A stretch of 64,000 bases of DNA. Source: Oscillospiraceae bacterium. GTDB lineage: Bacteria > Bacillota > Clostridia > Oscillospirales > SIG627. Positions 16,625 through 26,227 of the stretch are shown piece after piece. The notes under the pieces were generated by a model, which saw nothing but the letters and a program-made list of their open reading frames with translations, ran no database searches and was not told the origin of the DNA. Where the stretch lies: assembly GCA_015065265.1 (NCBI GenBank), contig SVQQ01000001.1:69544-133543 (forward strand). Direction: 5' to 3'. Both the position numbers and the translations under genes were made by a program. The first letter of the stretch is position 1. Each line of letters begins with the position of its first letter.

Positions 16625-18158
16625 TTGTTTCTCCCTCTTGTGTGTTTTCTGTCTCGTCTGAATCTTCATCGACAGTACCTTCGTTTTCAGTATTGTCAAC
16701 TTCTGGGTCTTCTATGTAATTTTCTTCCCCTTCGTTTTCAGTGGAGTTATCCTCAGTTGTTTCATCTGTGACGTCATTGGTCGTTTCATCTGTGACGTCA
16801 TTGGTTGTTTCATCTGTGACGTCCTTGGTTGTTTCATTTTCCGACGTGGTGGGGAAGTAGGGACGGGAAACAACGATATTTGGCGGGTTGTCCCCAATGT
16901 CTTCTGCTGTACTGCCATCGGTATCTACCTTGGTGTAAGACGAGTGATACTGTTCGGACAAAGTAACGTGAGAAGAAGTTACCTTTTTGTTATAGAGGTT
17001 AAAAGCCTTATTTATAACTTCAAGAGTTTCATCAAGATAAAGAGAATAGTAAGATGCTCCGCTTGAAGCGTTGTAACCCTCACCTGGTGCTGTGTAGAAG
17101 GTAATGGATTTAGATGAAAACTTCTTGAAATTGATTTCCTTTAAGAATCCCACAAGGTCACTTGCAGTCATACCCGTTGTAGAGTACTTTATAAGGTCGG
17201 TGGCAACTGAGGAAAGTTTATCGAGAGTGTACCATTCGGGTGACATAAGTTTTTCAATAAGAGCCGCGAGGAAAATCTTCTGTGCCGAAACACGCCCAAG
17301 GTCACCGAAAACGTAGGTATTTCTGAATCTTACAAACTGTTCCGACTGATTTCCGTCAAGGGTCTGGAGACCTTTTTTAAGGTCAATGTGCAGATTTTGT
17401 TCCTCGTCATTATAATACATATCGAAAGGAACGTCAACTTCCACTCCTCCAATGGAATCGATAATGGATACAAATCCGTTTAAGTCTATCATAAAATAAT
17501 TGTCGATAGTAATGCCAAAGGTGTCCTCAATAGTACCTTCAAGGTATTTTAACGCCATATGAGATGCCTCGGAGGAAGAGTACTCTTTTTTATATCTCAT
17601 ATATGCGAAAGCGTAAATTGCATTTATTCTCTTGCTTGTGTTCTGATTTATCGGGTCAACAACGTAGGTGTCACGGGGTATCTGTAAAACGTTTACCTTC
17701 TGGGTATTACTGTTGAAGTTCACAACCATTATAACGTCGGTGTTGGCACCTGCCCTGTCCTTGCCTACAACAAGAACGTTGTACGCCTTGGTGTTTCTTA
17801 CAACTTCCCCCGAGTCTTCGCCTTTTACAAAGCCCTCTGCGAAAAAGTCTGTGAGATTATATATCACACCCATATTGTGCGGTCTTAAAAATCTCTTGGT
17901 CTGTGTAAAATTATAAGAATCATTCTTGCCGAAATTTGACATTATCTGTGCATCAAAAGGATTACTGTCGGTGTCAATGGTGGGGCTTGAAAGAAGTACC
18001 CAAAGACCAAGTAGTGCCAAAGCGCAGACAAAAAGTGAAATTACTGCAGTAATAATGGGTCGTTTTTTGTTATTCTTTTTTTTATTAAAAGAAACGTCGC
18101 GCCTTGCATGCAGTGTCTTTTGCGACGAACTTCTACGGTTCTTTTCCTTTGGTTTCAT
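16617..18158 (-). CDS. LCP (LytR-CpsA-Psr) family cell-wall attachment protein
   Basis: N-terminal TM, VVGKDRAGANTDVIMVVNFN...VLQIPRDTYV, VRFRNTYVFGDLGRVSAQKIFL; acidic Thr-rich repetitive C-tail. Start MKPKEK at 18158 chosen over upstream in-frame codon. Confidence 0.92.
   Translation of the reverse strand: MKPKEKNRRSSSQKTLHARRDVSFNKKKNNKKRPIITAVISLFVCALALLGLWVLLSSPTIDTDSNPFDAQIMSNFGKNDSYNFTQTKRFLRPHNMGVIYNLTDFFAEGFVKGEDSGEVVRNTKAYNVLVVGKDRAGANTDVIMVVNFNSNTQKVNVLQIPRDTYVVDPINQNTSKRINAIYAFAYMRYKKEYSSSEASHMALKYLEGTIEDTFGITIDNYFMIDLNGFVSIIDSIGGVEVDVPFDMYYNDEEQNLHIDLKKGLQTLDGNQSEQFVRFRNTYVFGDLGRVSAQKIFLAALIEKLMSPEWYTLDKLSSVATDLIKYSTTGMTASDLVGFLKEINFKKFSSKSITFYTAPGEGYNASSGASYYSLYLDETLEVINKAFNLYNKKVTSSHVTLSEQYHSSYTKVDTDGSTAEDIGDNPPNIVVSRPYFPTTSENETTKDVTDETTNDVTDETTNDVTDETTEDNSTENEGEENYIEDPEVDNTENEGTVDEDSDETENTQEGETNG
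16756..16835. repeat. 24-bp in-frame tandem repeat in LCP tail
   Basis: GTTGTTTCATCTGTGACGTCATTG / GTCGTTTCATCTGTGACGTCATTG / GTTGTTTCATCTGTGACGTCCTTG + partial unit, encoding (DETTNDVT)n. Confidence 0.9.
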
Positions 18159-18159
18159 T

Positions 18160-19389
18160 TTACTCCTTTGTCTTATCCGACTTGTAAAAATCCAGAGCCC
18201 TGAGTGTTCTGGGATGTATAAAGACACCTTCTCTGTTTAAAATGACCACAGTCCTTTCAAGAATTCTCAAAAGGGAGTCGTCTAACAAAGCGAGTCTTTC
18301 CTTATAACTTTTTTCACCCGAAAGTGCATTGTGTAAAAGTCTTCTCTCTTCCTTGCAACTTTCAAAGTTTCTGTTCTCTTCTATGAAATCCGAAATATAA
18401 ACTATCTTTTCCATAAGAGACATATCGGCATCTGCCGTGGTATGTTTTTCTATAATGGAGCAAACGCTTTTCTTTGCCCCAAGATTCTTTGCAAATATAC
18501 TGCCCGACAAAGCGTGTAAGGTGTTAGGCGACTTCAAATCTTCTTCCGACAAGTCAACGCCGTTTTCCTTTAAATAATCCACTTGCTTTTCAAAGGACCA
18601 GTACTTTGTCACGTCGTGAAGAATTGCAGCCTTTGACAAGTCGTCAGAAAAATGTGGGCAAAGCATATTTCCTAAAAAGAGCGCCTCTTTTTCCACCGAT
18701 AAAGTGTGAATGAATCTGCTTTCTTTAATTTCACCCTTTACAATATTAAGGAGTTCTTCTCTTGCGGGAAGTTCTCTGTAAAGAGAGTTTTTTTCTATAT
18801 AATCTTTTACTTCCTTTGTAATTAAATCGGATACAAGGTGGTTTTTGATGTCCTCTCTGACCTTCGTTGACGAAGCGGGGAGATGAGGTTCACGTATTAC
18901 CTCAATTCTTGCAGAAAACTCCTTTTCGTATCTTTTCTTAAACTTTTCTATTATTTCTTTGTCTCCGTCTCGGCTCATTACCGAAATTACGGCGTTTTTG
19001 AAAATGAATTCAGGCATCATCCAACTGTGCAGGGTAACGAACATATCTGTTCCGACGAAAAGGTAAAATTCACCCTGATTTTCACTCATAAGCCTTTCGA
19101 GAGTAAGTTTTGTGTAACTCTTTTCCCCCGTTTCTTCGTACAACCTTTTTTCAAGGTCGGAGAAAACAACCTCGCAAGTCTTTAATTTAGCCTTTTCAAA
19201 GCACACCTTCGCCATATTAAGCCTGTCCTCAAAATCCGCCCACAATGACGGCATCTGTTTGTGAGGTGGCACAAAAGATGGCAAAACGTACACCCTGTCA
19301 AGTTCAAGGGTATTGCAAAAGGCTTCAAGTGCCCTTAAATGTCCCACGTGTGCAGGATTGAAACTCCCGCCGAAAATTCCGATTTTCAT
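18160..19389 (-). CDS. nadD: Fused nicotinate-nucleotide adenylyltransferase (NadD) and HD-domain Ap4A hydrolase (YqeK-like)
   Basis: MKIGIFGGSFNPAHVGHLRALEAF (NadD) followed by an HD domain (FIHTLSVEKEALFLG...AAILHDVTKYW...IIEKHTTADADMSLMEKIVYISDFIEENR). Confidence 0.92.
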   Translation of the reverse strand: MKIGIFGGSFNPAHVGHLRALEAFCNTLELDRVYVLPSFVPPHKQMPSLWADFEDRLNMAKVCFEKAKLKTCEVVFSDLEKRLYEETGEKSYTKLTLERLMSENQGEFYLFVGTDMFVTLHSWMMPEFIFKNAVISVMSRDGDKEIIEKFKKRYEKEFSARIEVIREPHLPASSTKVREDIKNHLVSDLITKEVKDYIEKNSLYRELPAREELLNIVKGEIKESRFIHTLSVEKEALFLGNMLCPHFSDDLSKAAILHDVTKYWSFEKQVDYLKENGVDLSEEDLKSPNTLHALSGSIFAKNLGAKKSVCSIIEKHTTADADMSLMEKIVYISDFIEENRNFESCKEERRLLHNALSGEKSYKERLALLDDSLLRILERTVVILNREGVFIHPRTLRALDFYKSDKTKE

Positions 19390-19391
19390 AA

Positions 19392-19682
19392 TTATCTTGG
19401 TAAAATTATCTTTTTGTTTTTCTTGCTCTCACGGTAGAGCACGATTTTCATTCCGATAACCTGAACGACTTCTGAATTTGTTTTACTTGCAAGTTCTTCT
19501 GCCGCCGCGTGAGGTCCTTTTATAAAGGTTTCAAGCGCCTTTATTTTTACGATTTCTCTCGCTTCAAGAGCAGAGTCTACCTGCTTTATAAAGTTTTCCT
19601 CAATTCCGCCCTTTCCAATCTGGAAAATGGTGTCAGTGTTTGAGGCTATTGATTTAAGATATGCTCTTTGTTTACTTGTCAT
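19392..19682 (-). CDS. yhbY: YhbY family ribosome assembly RNA-binding protein
   Basis: MTSKQRAYLKSIASNTDTIFQIGKGGIEENFIKQVDSALEAREIVKIKAL. Confidence 0.94.
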   Translation of the reverse strand: MTSKQRAYLKSIASNTDTIFQIGKGGIEENFIKQVDSALEAREIVKIKALETFIKGPHAAAEELASKTNSEVVQVIGMKIVLYRESKKNKKIILPR

Positions 19683-20287
19683 TTTTTGTACCTTTTGTTT
19701 AAGATTTTCGCAAGAGACTCAAAAGCCCTTGCTCTGTGACTGATTTTATTCTTTTCTTCGGGGGGCAGTATGCCAAAACAACAGTCAGCCTCACGACAGA
19801 AGAAGAGAGGGTCGTAACCGAAACCGCCACTACCTTGTCTTTCGTGGAGGATTTCACCTTCAACTTCACCCCTTGTCACAAAGGAAGTGTCGCTGTCGAT
19901 AAAGGCAACCGCCGACACGAATCGTGCAGTTCTGTCCTCTTTGTCTTCAAGATTTTTAAGTAAAAGATTGTTGTTGTCTTCGTCGTCGGCATCTCTTCCG
20001 TCAAGAGAAGCATATCTTGCAGAGTAAATACCGGGCTCACCGTGAAGTGAGTCAACCTCAAGCCCCGAATCGTCGGCAAAACTTGGAAGTCCACTCTTTG
20101 AAAATGCCGCCTTTGCCTTAATCATAGCATTTTCTTCAAAGGTCTTGCCGTCCTCTACTATTTCACCCTCATAACCTATATCGTCAAGGGTGAGCACCTG
20201 AAAGTCAAATTCAAGGTGACGAGAAAGAATATGCGCAACCTCACGCGCTTTGTGTTCGTTGCGGGATGCAAAAACAAATTTTACCAT
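19679..20287 (-). CDS. rdgB: RdgB/HAM1 family non-canonical purine NTP pyrophosphatase
   Basis: MVKFVFASRNEHKAREVAHIL...FADDSGLEVDSLHGEPGIYSARYA...GFGYDPLFF. Confidence 0.95.
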   Translation of the reverse strand: MVKFVFASRNEHKAREVAHILSRHLEFDFQVLTLDDIGYEGEIVEDGKTFEENAMIKAKAAFSKSGLPSFADDSGLEVDSLHGEPGIYSARYASLDGRDADDEDNNNLLLKNLEDKEDRTARFVSAVAFIDSDTSFVTRGEVEGEILHERQGSGGFGYDPLFFCREADCCFGILPPEEKNKISHRARAFESLAKILNKRYKK

Positions 20288-20290
20288 TTT

Positions 20291-21202
20291 TTATTCCTCA
20301 AAAAGAGCCTTTACGAAAGCATCGGGTTCAAAGGGTCTCAAATCTTCTACGCCTTCGCCGACTCCAATAAATTTTACAGGGACACCAAGTTCTTCTTTAA
20401 CCGAGAATATGATACCGCCTCTGGCAGTTCCGTCAAGTTTTGTTAGAACAAGTCCCGTTATATTTGCACTGTTTTTAAATTCCTTTGCCTGATTTACCGC
20501 GTTCTGACCTGTGGTGGCATCAAGAACGAGAAGAGTCTCACGGGATGCCCCAGGCAGTTCTCGGTTTATAACCCTGTCGATTTTAGCAAGTTCGTCCATC
20601 AAGTTTTTCTTGTTATGGAGTCTTCCCGCAGTGTCAACAATGAGAACACTTGCGCCCTTTTTCTTTGCAGCCCCAATAGCATCAAAGACTACTGCCGCAG
20701 GGTCGGAGCCCTCTGACTGCTTTATCATTTCTACGCCCACACGGTCCGCCCATATGCCAAGTTGGTCAATGGCAGCCGCGCGGAAGGTGTCCGCCGCCGC
20801 AAGTATAACCTTTTCTCCCTGACCTTTTAAGTAGGAGGCAATTTTTGCAATTGACGTAGTTTTTCCCACTCCGTTTACACCTATTACAAGTACCACGGAT
20901 AAGTCAGAGTCAAGAGAAAGGGGAGTGTCACTTTTGTCAAGTTTTTCACTTAACAGTTCAAAAAGTCTTTGACGTGCAACTTCTGCTTCCTTTATCTTTT
21001 CGTCTTTGATTACTTCTCTTAATTCTTCGGTAATGCTCATGGAAAGACGTGTTCCCACGTCTGCAAGTATCAAGGTTTCTTCAAGTTCTTCAAAGAAATC
21101 TTCGTCAAACCCTCTAAGCCCCGAAAAAAGCGAGTTTATTTCACGAGTGAGAGTGTTTTTCGTTTTAGAAAGACCGCTTTTAAGTTTTTCAAAAAATCCC
21201 AT
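20291..21202 (-). CDS. ftsY: Signal recognition particle receptor FtsY
   Basis: VLVIGVNGVGKTTSIAKIA, DTFRAAAIDQL, LIVDTAGRL, LTKLDGTARGG. Confidence 0.97.
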   Translation of the reverse strand: MGFFEKLKSGLSKTKNTLTREINSLFSGLRGFDEDFFEELEETLILADVGTRLSMSITEELREVIKDEKIKEAEVARQRLFELLSEKLDKSDTPLSLDSDLSVVLVIGVNGVGKTTSIAKIASYLKGQGEKVILAAADTFRAAAIDQLGIWADRVGVEMIKQSEGSDPAAVVFDAIGAAKKKGASVLIVDTAGRLHNKKNLMDELAKIDRVINRELPGASRETLLVLDATTGQNAVNQAKEFKNSANITGLVLTKLDGTARGGIIFSVKEELGVPVKFIGVGEGVEDLRPFEPDAFVKALFEE

Positions 21203-24200
21203 CAGGTAATTTCTCCTTGGTATTCGTCAAGACTGACTCTTATGTAGTCGGATACACCCTTTTCCTGCATGGTAATACCGTAGAGCATATCAGCCGACTC
21301 CATAGTTCCTCGACGGTGTGTGATAACTATAAACTGAGTTGACATTGAATAACGTTTGAGATATTCACCAAAACGGTTAACGTTCGCTTCGTCAAGGGCG
21401 GCTTCAATCTCGTCGAATATACAAAACGGCGAGGGCGAAACTTTAAGGATAGCAAGGTAGAGGGCAATAGCCACAATACTCTGCTCACCGCCTGACAGAA
21501 GTGACAAACTCTTTATTATCTTGCCCGGAGGCTGAACGTTTATGTCAATGGTACATTCAAGTACGTCTTCTCCTGTGACAACGATTTCGGCAGTTCCTCC
21601 GCCAAAGAGTTCCACAAAGGTCTCCTTAAACGCCTTCTGAATAAGCACAAGAGCCTTTGAGAAGGTGTCACGCATTGTGCCTTCAAGGGTAGAGATAAGT
21701 TTTTCAAGAGACTTTTTCGCACTTTCCGTGTCGTCAAATTGTGCCTTCAAGAAGTCGTAACGGTCTTTTGTCTCTCTGTACTCTTCAATGGAGTCAAGGT
21801 TTACCGAGCCGAGTTTTTTCATTTCTGCTCTTAAAACGCCGAGCCTTGCCTCTTTTTCCTCTCTTGACAGAGTATGATTTGATTTTGCACTTGATGCGAA
21901 AATAAGGGCAGTATCAAAATCCATTTCATAATCTTCCAAAAGACGCTGAAGAATAGAGTTCTTTTCTTTTTCCAGTTCTTCACCTCTTGCCTGGAATTGA
22001 GTGTAGAGACGAAGAGCCTTTTCTTTATCTTCTGTCAACTGCTTTTGTGTAACGCGAATTGACATAGATGCCGCTTCAAGTTTCGACGCGGCAACGGAAT
22101 GTTCCTTAATTTCCGCATCCTTTTCGGCGATTTTTTCTTCAATTTCAATCTTTTCAAGTTTAGTGTCCGAAATAAGTTCTCTTGCCTTATCTCTTCTTGT
22201 AAACTGTTCGCTTATCCTTGACTTGCCATCTTCAATAGAAAGTTCAAGAGCACGTTTCTGACTTTCGTTTGATACAATTTTTTCTTTCAGTGAAGCAAGA
22301 CTTACTTCTTTTTCGGCCTTCTTCTCGTTAAGTGTCGTTACCTCTTCCATAAGAGAGAAGATACCGAGTTTAAGTTCTTCTGCTCTTTCTTCACAGGCTT
22401 TTACACAGTTTCTTCTCTCTTCAAGAGCCAGAGTGAGTTTCTTTCCGTTTTCGATAATCGTAGCAAGGTTTTCAACCGTAACTTCCGACGTGTGATAAAT
22501 CTTCGAGTACTCTGCACTTATTTCGTCAAGTCTCGCCTTCAAGGAAACAAGTCTTTCGTCAAGCACGTCACTTTGACGTTCAAGTTCTACTTCACGTTTT
22601 TCGAGCAGTTCTACTTCACGTTCAAGTTCAAGGAAGGAATTTTCAAGTTCGACTCTCTTCGCCTCAATCTTTGAAATTTCGGCATTGTGCAGAGAAAGAG
22701 TCTTTTCAAATTTAACTTTTTCTTCATCAAGTTTTTCAATATCCGCACGTCTTGTAAGGATTGCACTGTTTTTAAGGGACTGACCACCTGTGAAGGAGCC
22801 TCCCGCATTTATCAGTTGTCCGTCAAGAGTGATGATTCTTATTTTGAAATTCATCTTTCTGGCAATATCTGTGGCACTGTCAATATCGGTTGCAACTACA
22901 GTTCTTCCCAGAAGATTTTTAATTATATTGTTGTACTTTGCATCGCATCTTATAAGTTTTGACGCAAGGGAAATAAAGCCCTTCATAGAAGAGATTGAAC
23001 TTGTGTCCGTCTCATTTCCCATAACCGTTGTCAAAGGTAAGAAGGTAGCGCGTCCTTGCTTTGTACGTTTTAAGTACTCAATGGCAGATTTAGCCGACTT
23101 TTCGTCGTCTACCACAATGTTCTGCATCGCACCGCCAAGACAGGTCTCTATTGCGGTAATGTACTCGTTGTCTGTGGAAATAAGACTTGAAACAGGGCCG
23201 TGTATTCCTGACAAGGTTTTACTTTCACTTGCAGTCATAACAGCCTTGACACTTCCGGAAAATCCGTCGAGAAGACGTTCCATTCTTTGAAGAGTCTCGC
23301 GTCTCTGATTTATTTCAAGGAGTTTAAGTCTTGCCTGTTGCTTTAATTCGTTTTGTTCTTTTAGTTCTGCATCTAACTTGTCCACTTCGTCTTTGTGAGT
23401 GGAAAGGATAGCGCTCTTCTTTGTAAGTTCTTCGTCAAGGTCGAAAAGTTCGTTTTCGATTTTCTTCTTCTCTTTTTTTGCATTGTCGAAGGAACTTTCC
23501 GCCGTCTCTTTTTCTTTCTTAACAGCGTCAAGTCTCTCTTGCCTTATAACGTTGTAACTTTCGCCCTCTTTTTGCATGAGGTCATTTTCGTTTTTCTCTT
23601 TTTGCACAGCGTCAAGTTTCTCACGTAAAAGTTCAAGTTCCTTTTCGTTTTCTGAAAGTGAGGTTCTGTTTTCAGACGCCATACGTGACTTTTCTTCAAT
23701 TTCTTCTTCGTTTTGAAGAATTTGAAGTCTTGTGTCTTCACACTCTTTTTCAAGAGCGAGTTTCATATCTTGAAGCAAGACGATACCTTCTCTTGCCTCT
23801 TTTTCACTGTTCTCTATTTCTTTTACACTTTCTTCAAAGTGAGAAATGTCGTTTTCATAGATAGAAAGAGTAGATGCAGTCTTTGACAAGGACTCTAAAA
23901 GAAGGTCTTTTTCCTGCCTTGCACTTTCTTCTGCAAGTTTCTCTTTTTGAACGAGAAGGTAATTTTCTTCAACGCTCTTGTCAATTTCGTCAAGTTTTAA
24001 GTTGGCATCTTTAAGACGCTCACTTTCCAGTGTCGCCTGTTTGTCAACGCCCTCTTTTTCTTTGTTAATAAGAGCAATTCTCTCTGCAAAAGCAGAAACT
24101 TCAAGTTCGGTACGTTCTTTTTTGAGTACAACGTACTTCTCCGCCTTTTCACTCTGCCTTTCAAGAGAGGGGAGTCGTGACTCAACCTCTGTGAGAATAT

Positions 24201-24777
24201 CGCTTATTCTGGTAAGGTTGTCGGATACCTTTTCAAGTTTATTTGTAGCGTCTTTTTTCTGATAACGAAGTTTTGATATACCTGCCGCCTCTTCAAAAAT
24301 ACCTCGCCTCTCGTCACTCTTGGTACTGATAACGTCGGCAATTCTACCCTGACCGATAACCGAGTACCCTTCGCGTCCGATACCTGTGTTAAGGAATATA
24401 TCAACTATATCTTTAAGGCGTACCTGTTTTTGATTTATGTAGTATTCACTTTCGCCCGAGCGGTAAAGACGTCGACATACGTTTATTTCGTCGGCATCAA
24501 AGTGTGAACGCCTGTCGGTGTTGTCGAGAGTCATTACAACCTCGGCGTATCCCGCAGGTTTTCTTTTTGAGGTGCCGTTAAAAATAACGTCTTCCATTTT
24601 TGATCCTCTAAGGGACTTCGGTGACATTTCCCCCAAAACCCATCTGACTGCATCGGATATATTGGATTTACCACTTCCGTTAGGTCCTACAATAGCAGTA
24701 ATACCCCTGTCAAAAGATATAACGGTTTTGTCGGGGAATGACTTAAATCCGTGCATCGTGAGTGCCTTCAAGAACAT
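21202..24777 (-). CDS. smc: Chromosome segregation protein SMC
   Basis: 1191 aa; N-terminal GPNGSGKSNISDAVRWVLGE, coiled coils, hinge, C-terminal LSLLSGGEQSIVAIAL and FDEIEAALDEANV. Confidence 0.98.
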   Translation of the reverse strand: MFLKALTMHGFKSFPDKTVISFDRGITAIVGPNGSGKSNISDAVRWVLGEMSPKSLRGSKMEDVIFNGTSKRKPAGYAEVVMTLDNTDRRSHFDADEINVCRRLYRSGESEYYINQKQVRLKDIVDIFLNTGIGREGYSVIGQGRIADVISTKSDERRGIFEEAAGISKLRYQKKDATNKLEKVSDNLTRISDILTEVESRLPSLERQSEKAEKYVVLKKERTELEVSAFAERIALINKEKEGVDKQATLESERLKDANLKLDEIDKSVEENYLLVQKEKLAEESARQEKDLLLESLSKTASTLSIYENDISHFEESVKEIENSEKEAREGIVLLQDMKLALEKECEDTRLQILQNEEEIEEKSRMASENRTSLSENEKELELLREKLDAVQKEKNENDLMQKEGESYNVIRQERLDAVKKEKETAESSFDNAKKEKKKIENELFDLDEELTKKSAILSTHKDEVDKLDAELKEQNELKQQARLKLLEINQRRETLQRMERLLDGFSGSVKAVMTASESKTLSGIHGPVSSLISTDNEYITAIETCLGGAMQNIVVDDEKSAKSAIEYLKRTKQGRATFLPLTTVMGNETDTSSISSMKGFISLASKLIRCDAKYNNIIKNLLGRTVVATDIDSATDIARKMNFKIRIITLDGQLINAGGSFTGGQSLKNSAILTRRADIEKLDEEKVKFEKTLSLHNAEISKIEAKRVELENSFLELEREVELLEKREVELERQSDVLDERLVSLKARLDEISAEYSKIYHTSEVTVENLATIIENGKKLTLALEERRNCVKACEERAEELKLGIFSLMEEVTTLNEKKAEKEVSLASLKEKIVSNESQKRALELSIEDGKSRISEQFTRRDKARELISDTKLEKIEIEEKIAEKDAEIKEHSVAASKLEAASMSIRVTQKQLTEDKEKALRLYTQFQARGEELEKEKNSILQRLLEDYEMDFDTALIFASSAKSNHTLSREEKEARLGVLRAEMKKLGSVNLDSIEEYRETKDRYDFLKAQFDDTESAKKSLEKLISTLEGTMRDTFSKALVLIQKAFKETFVELFGGGTAEIVVTGEDVLECTIDINVQPPGKIIKSLSLLSGGEQSIVAIALYLAILKVSPSPFCIFDEIEAALDEANVNRFGEYLKRYSMSTQFIVITHRRGTMESADMLYGITMQEKGVSDYIRVSLDEYQGEIT

Positions 24778-24896
24778 AAACGGTACCTCCTTTCACCAAA
24801 TTTTACATAATTAGACATATATACAAATATTATATAACAAAACAAAGAAAAATGCAAGGTTTTTTAGACACTTGCATCCTAAAAACAACATTTTTT

Positions 24897-25160
24897 TCAA
24901 AAGAATAGTTTTTCTATAAAAAAGCCTAAAATTCCCCCGAGAGAAAAGAGGAAAAATCGGTTTTTCACAAAGTCGAAAGGGGAACTTTTTCTGTCCTTTT
25001 CCGAAAGACTTTTTACTATTTGTTTTGCTTCGTCCACAGCACTTCTTCCGCTTTTTCCTCTGCCAAAAAAGTTTTCCTTGACAATAAAATATGCCTCGTC
25101 GAACATATCACTGCCTGTGTTTTTCATAACCACTACTCGTCTGTTAAATCCCTTTATCAT
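24897..25160 (-). CDS. Hypothetical small protein with C-terminal TM segment
   Basis: 87 aa MIKGFNRRVVVMKNTGSDMFDEAYFIVKENFFGRGKSGRSAVDEAKQIVKSLSEK...FFLFSLGGILGFFIEKLFF; RBS GGAGTAAAAAATG. Confidence 0.7.
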   Translation of the reverse strand: MIKGFNRRVVVMKNTGSDMFDEAYFIVKENFFGRGKSGRSAVDEAKQIVKSLSEKDRKSSPFDFVKNRFFLFSLGGILGFFIEKLFF

Positions 25161-25180
25161 TTTTTACTCCAATCTTTTTT

Positions 25181-25199
25181 CTACACATATATTGTGTAG
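25181..25199. promoter_or_regulatory. Perfect-arm palindrome in a divergent promoter region
   Basis: CTACACA-TATAT-TGTGTAG, followed by a TTGACA-17-TATTAT promoter for the radical SAM gene. Confidence 0.4.
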
Positions 25200-25303
25200 A
25201 AATCGAAGTAAAATATTCCCAAAAGAAAAAATTATTGTTGACAAAGCAATTTTTATATATTATTATTGTAGACAATCGAAAGGCGATAAGGGAAGGTGCA
25301 GGT

Positions 25304-26227
25304 ATGAAAAGCGGCTTTTTATATTCCGATGACAATAAAAGATATCATACCCAGAACTACCATCTTCGCCACACCTTCGGTTCTAAAGTTGCAAAGATTT
25401 CTCTTGATGCAGGTTTCACCTGTCCTAATATCGACGGAAGCAAGGGAAGAGGTGGCTGTATCTATTGCCTTAACGGTAGCGGAAGCGCCTCCCGTGACAG
25501 CCTTGAAAGTCAGTTTTACACAATAAAAGAACAAATGACAAAAAAGTGGGAAACCGATAAGTTTATCGTCTACCTTCAAGCCCACTCCAACACTTATGCC
25601 GACGCGAATACCCTTGAAAGAATATACAGTGAGGTTCTGGGTTTTGAAAACGTCGTGGGAATGTCGGTTGCAACTCGTGCCGACTGCATTGACGAAAGCG
25701 TTGCAGACCTGCTTTCAGAAATATCAAAAAGCACCTATCTCAACGTAGAACTTGGACTTCAAAGTGTTTTTGACTCCACCGCAAAACTTATAAACAGATG
25801 CCACACCTTCGACCAATTTAAGAAAACCTACGATATGCTTTATAAAAGGGATATCAAAGTCTGTGTCCACCTCATTAACGGTCTTCCCGGTGAAACTCGT
25901 AAAATGATGATGGAAAGCGTCAGAACCGTTGCGGATATGGACCCCTTTAGCATAAAACTTCACCTTTTACACGTACTTCGCACTACCCCTATAGCGAAGA
26001 TGTACGAAAGGGGAGAGTTTCAGACTTTTGAACTTTTCGACTACGTCTCCCTTATCTGTGACGAACTTGAAATAATAAAGCCAGAAACGGTTATTCAAAG
26101 ACTTACAGGTGACGGAGATAAAGAATACTTAATATCACCGCTTTGGAGTATGAAGAAATTCGTAGTCCTTGACGAAATAGATAAAGAAATGGAAAGACGG
26201 GGTACTTTCCAAGGGAGTAAAAGATGA
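25304..26227 (+). CDS. TIGR01212-type radical SAM protein (YhcC family)
   Basis: MKSGFLYSDDNKRYHTQNYHLRHTFGSKVAKISLDAGFTCPNIDGSKGRGGCIYCLNGSGS; GCIYC cluster motif. Confidence 0.93.
   Translation: MKSGFLYSDDNKRYHTQNYHLRHTFGSKVAKISLDAGFTCPNIDGSKGRGGCIYCLNGSGSASRDSLESQFYTIKEQMTKKWETDKFIVYLQAHSNTYADANTLERIYSEVLGFENVVGMSVATRADCIDESVADLLSEISKSTYLNVELGLQSVFDSTAKLINRCHTFDQFKKTYDMLYKRDIKVCVHLINGLPGETRKMMMESVRTVADMDPFSIKLHLLHVLRTTPIAKMYERGEFQTFELFDYVSLICDELEIIKPETVIQRLTGDGDKEYLISPLWSMKKFVVLDEIDKEMERRGTFQGSKR

Noticed and set aside
16756-16835. Short regularly spaced repeats that could suggest a CRISPR array
   Set aside because: Contiguous 24-bp units without spacers, in frame within a coding sequence.
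25181-25199. NrdR box
   Set aside because: Core is one base shorter than the usual consensus, there is only one site instead of a pair, and no nrd gene is in the window; kept only as an unspecified dyad.
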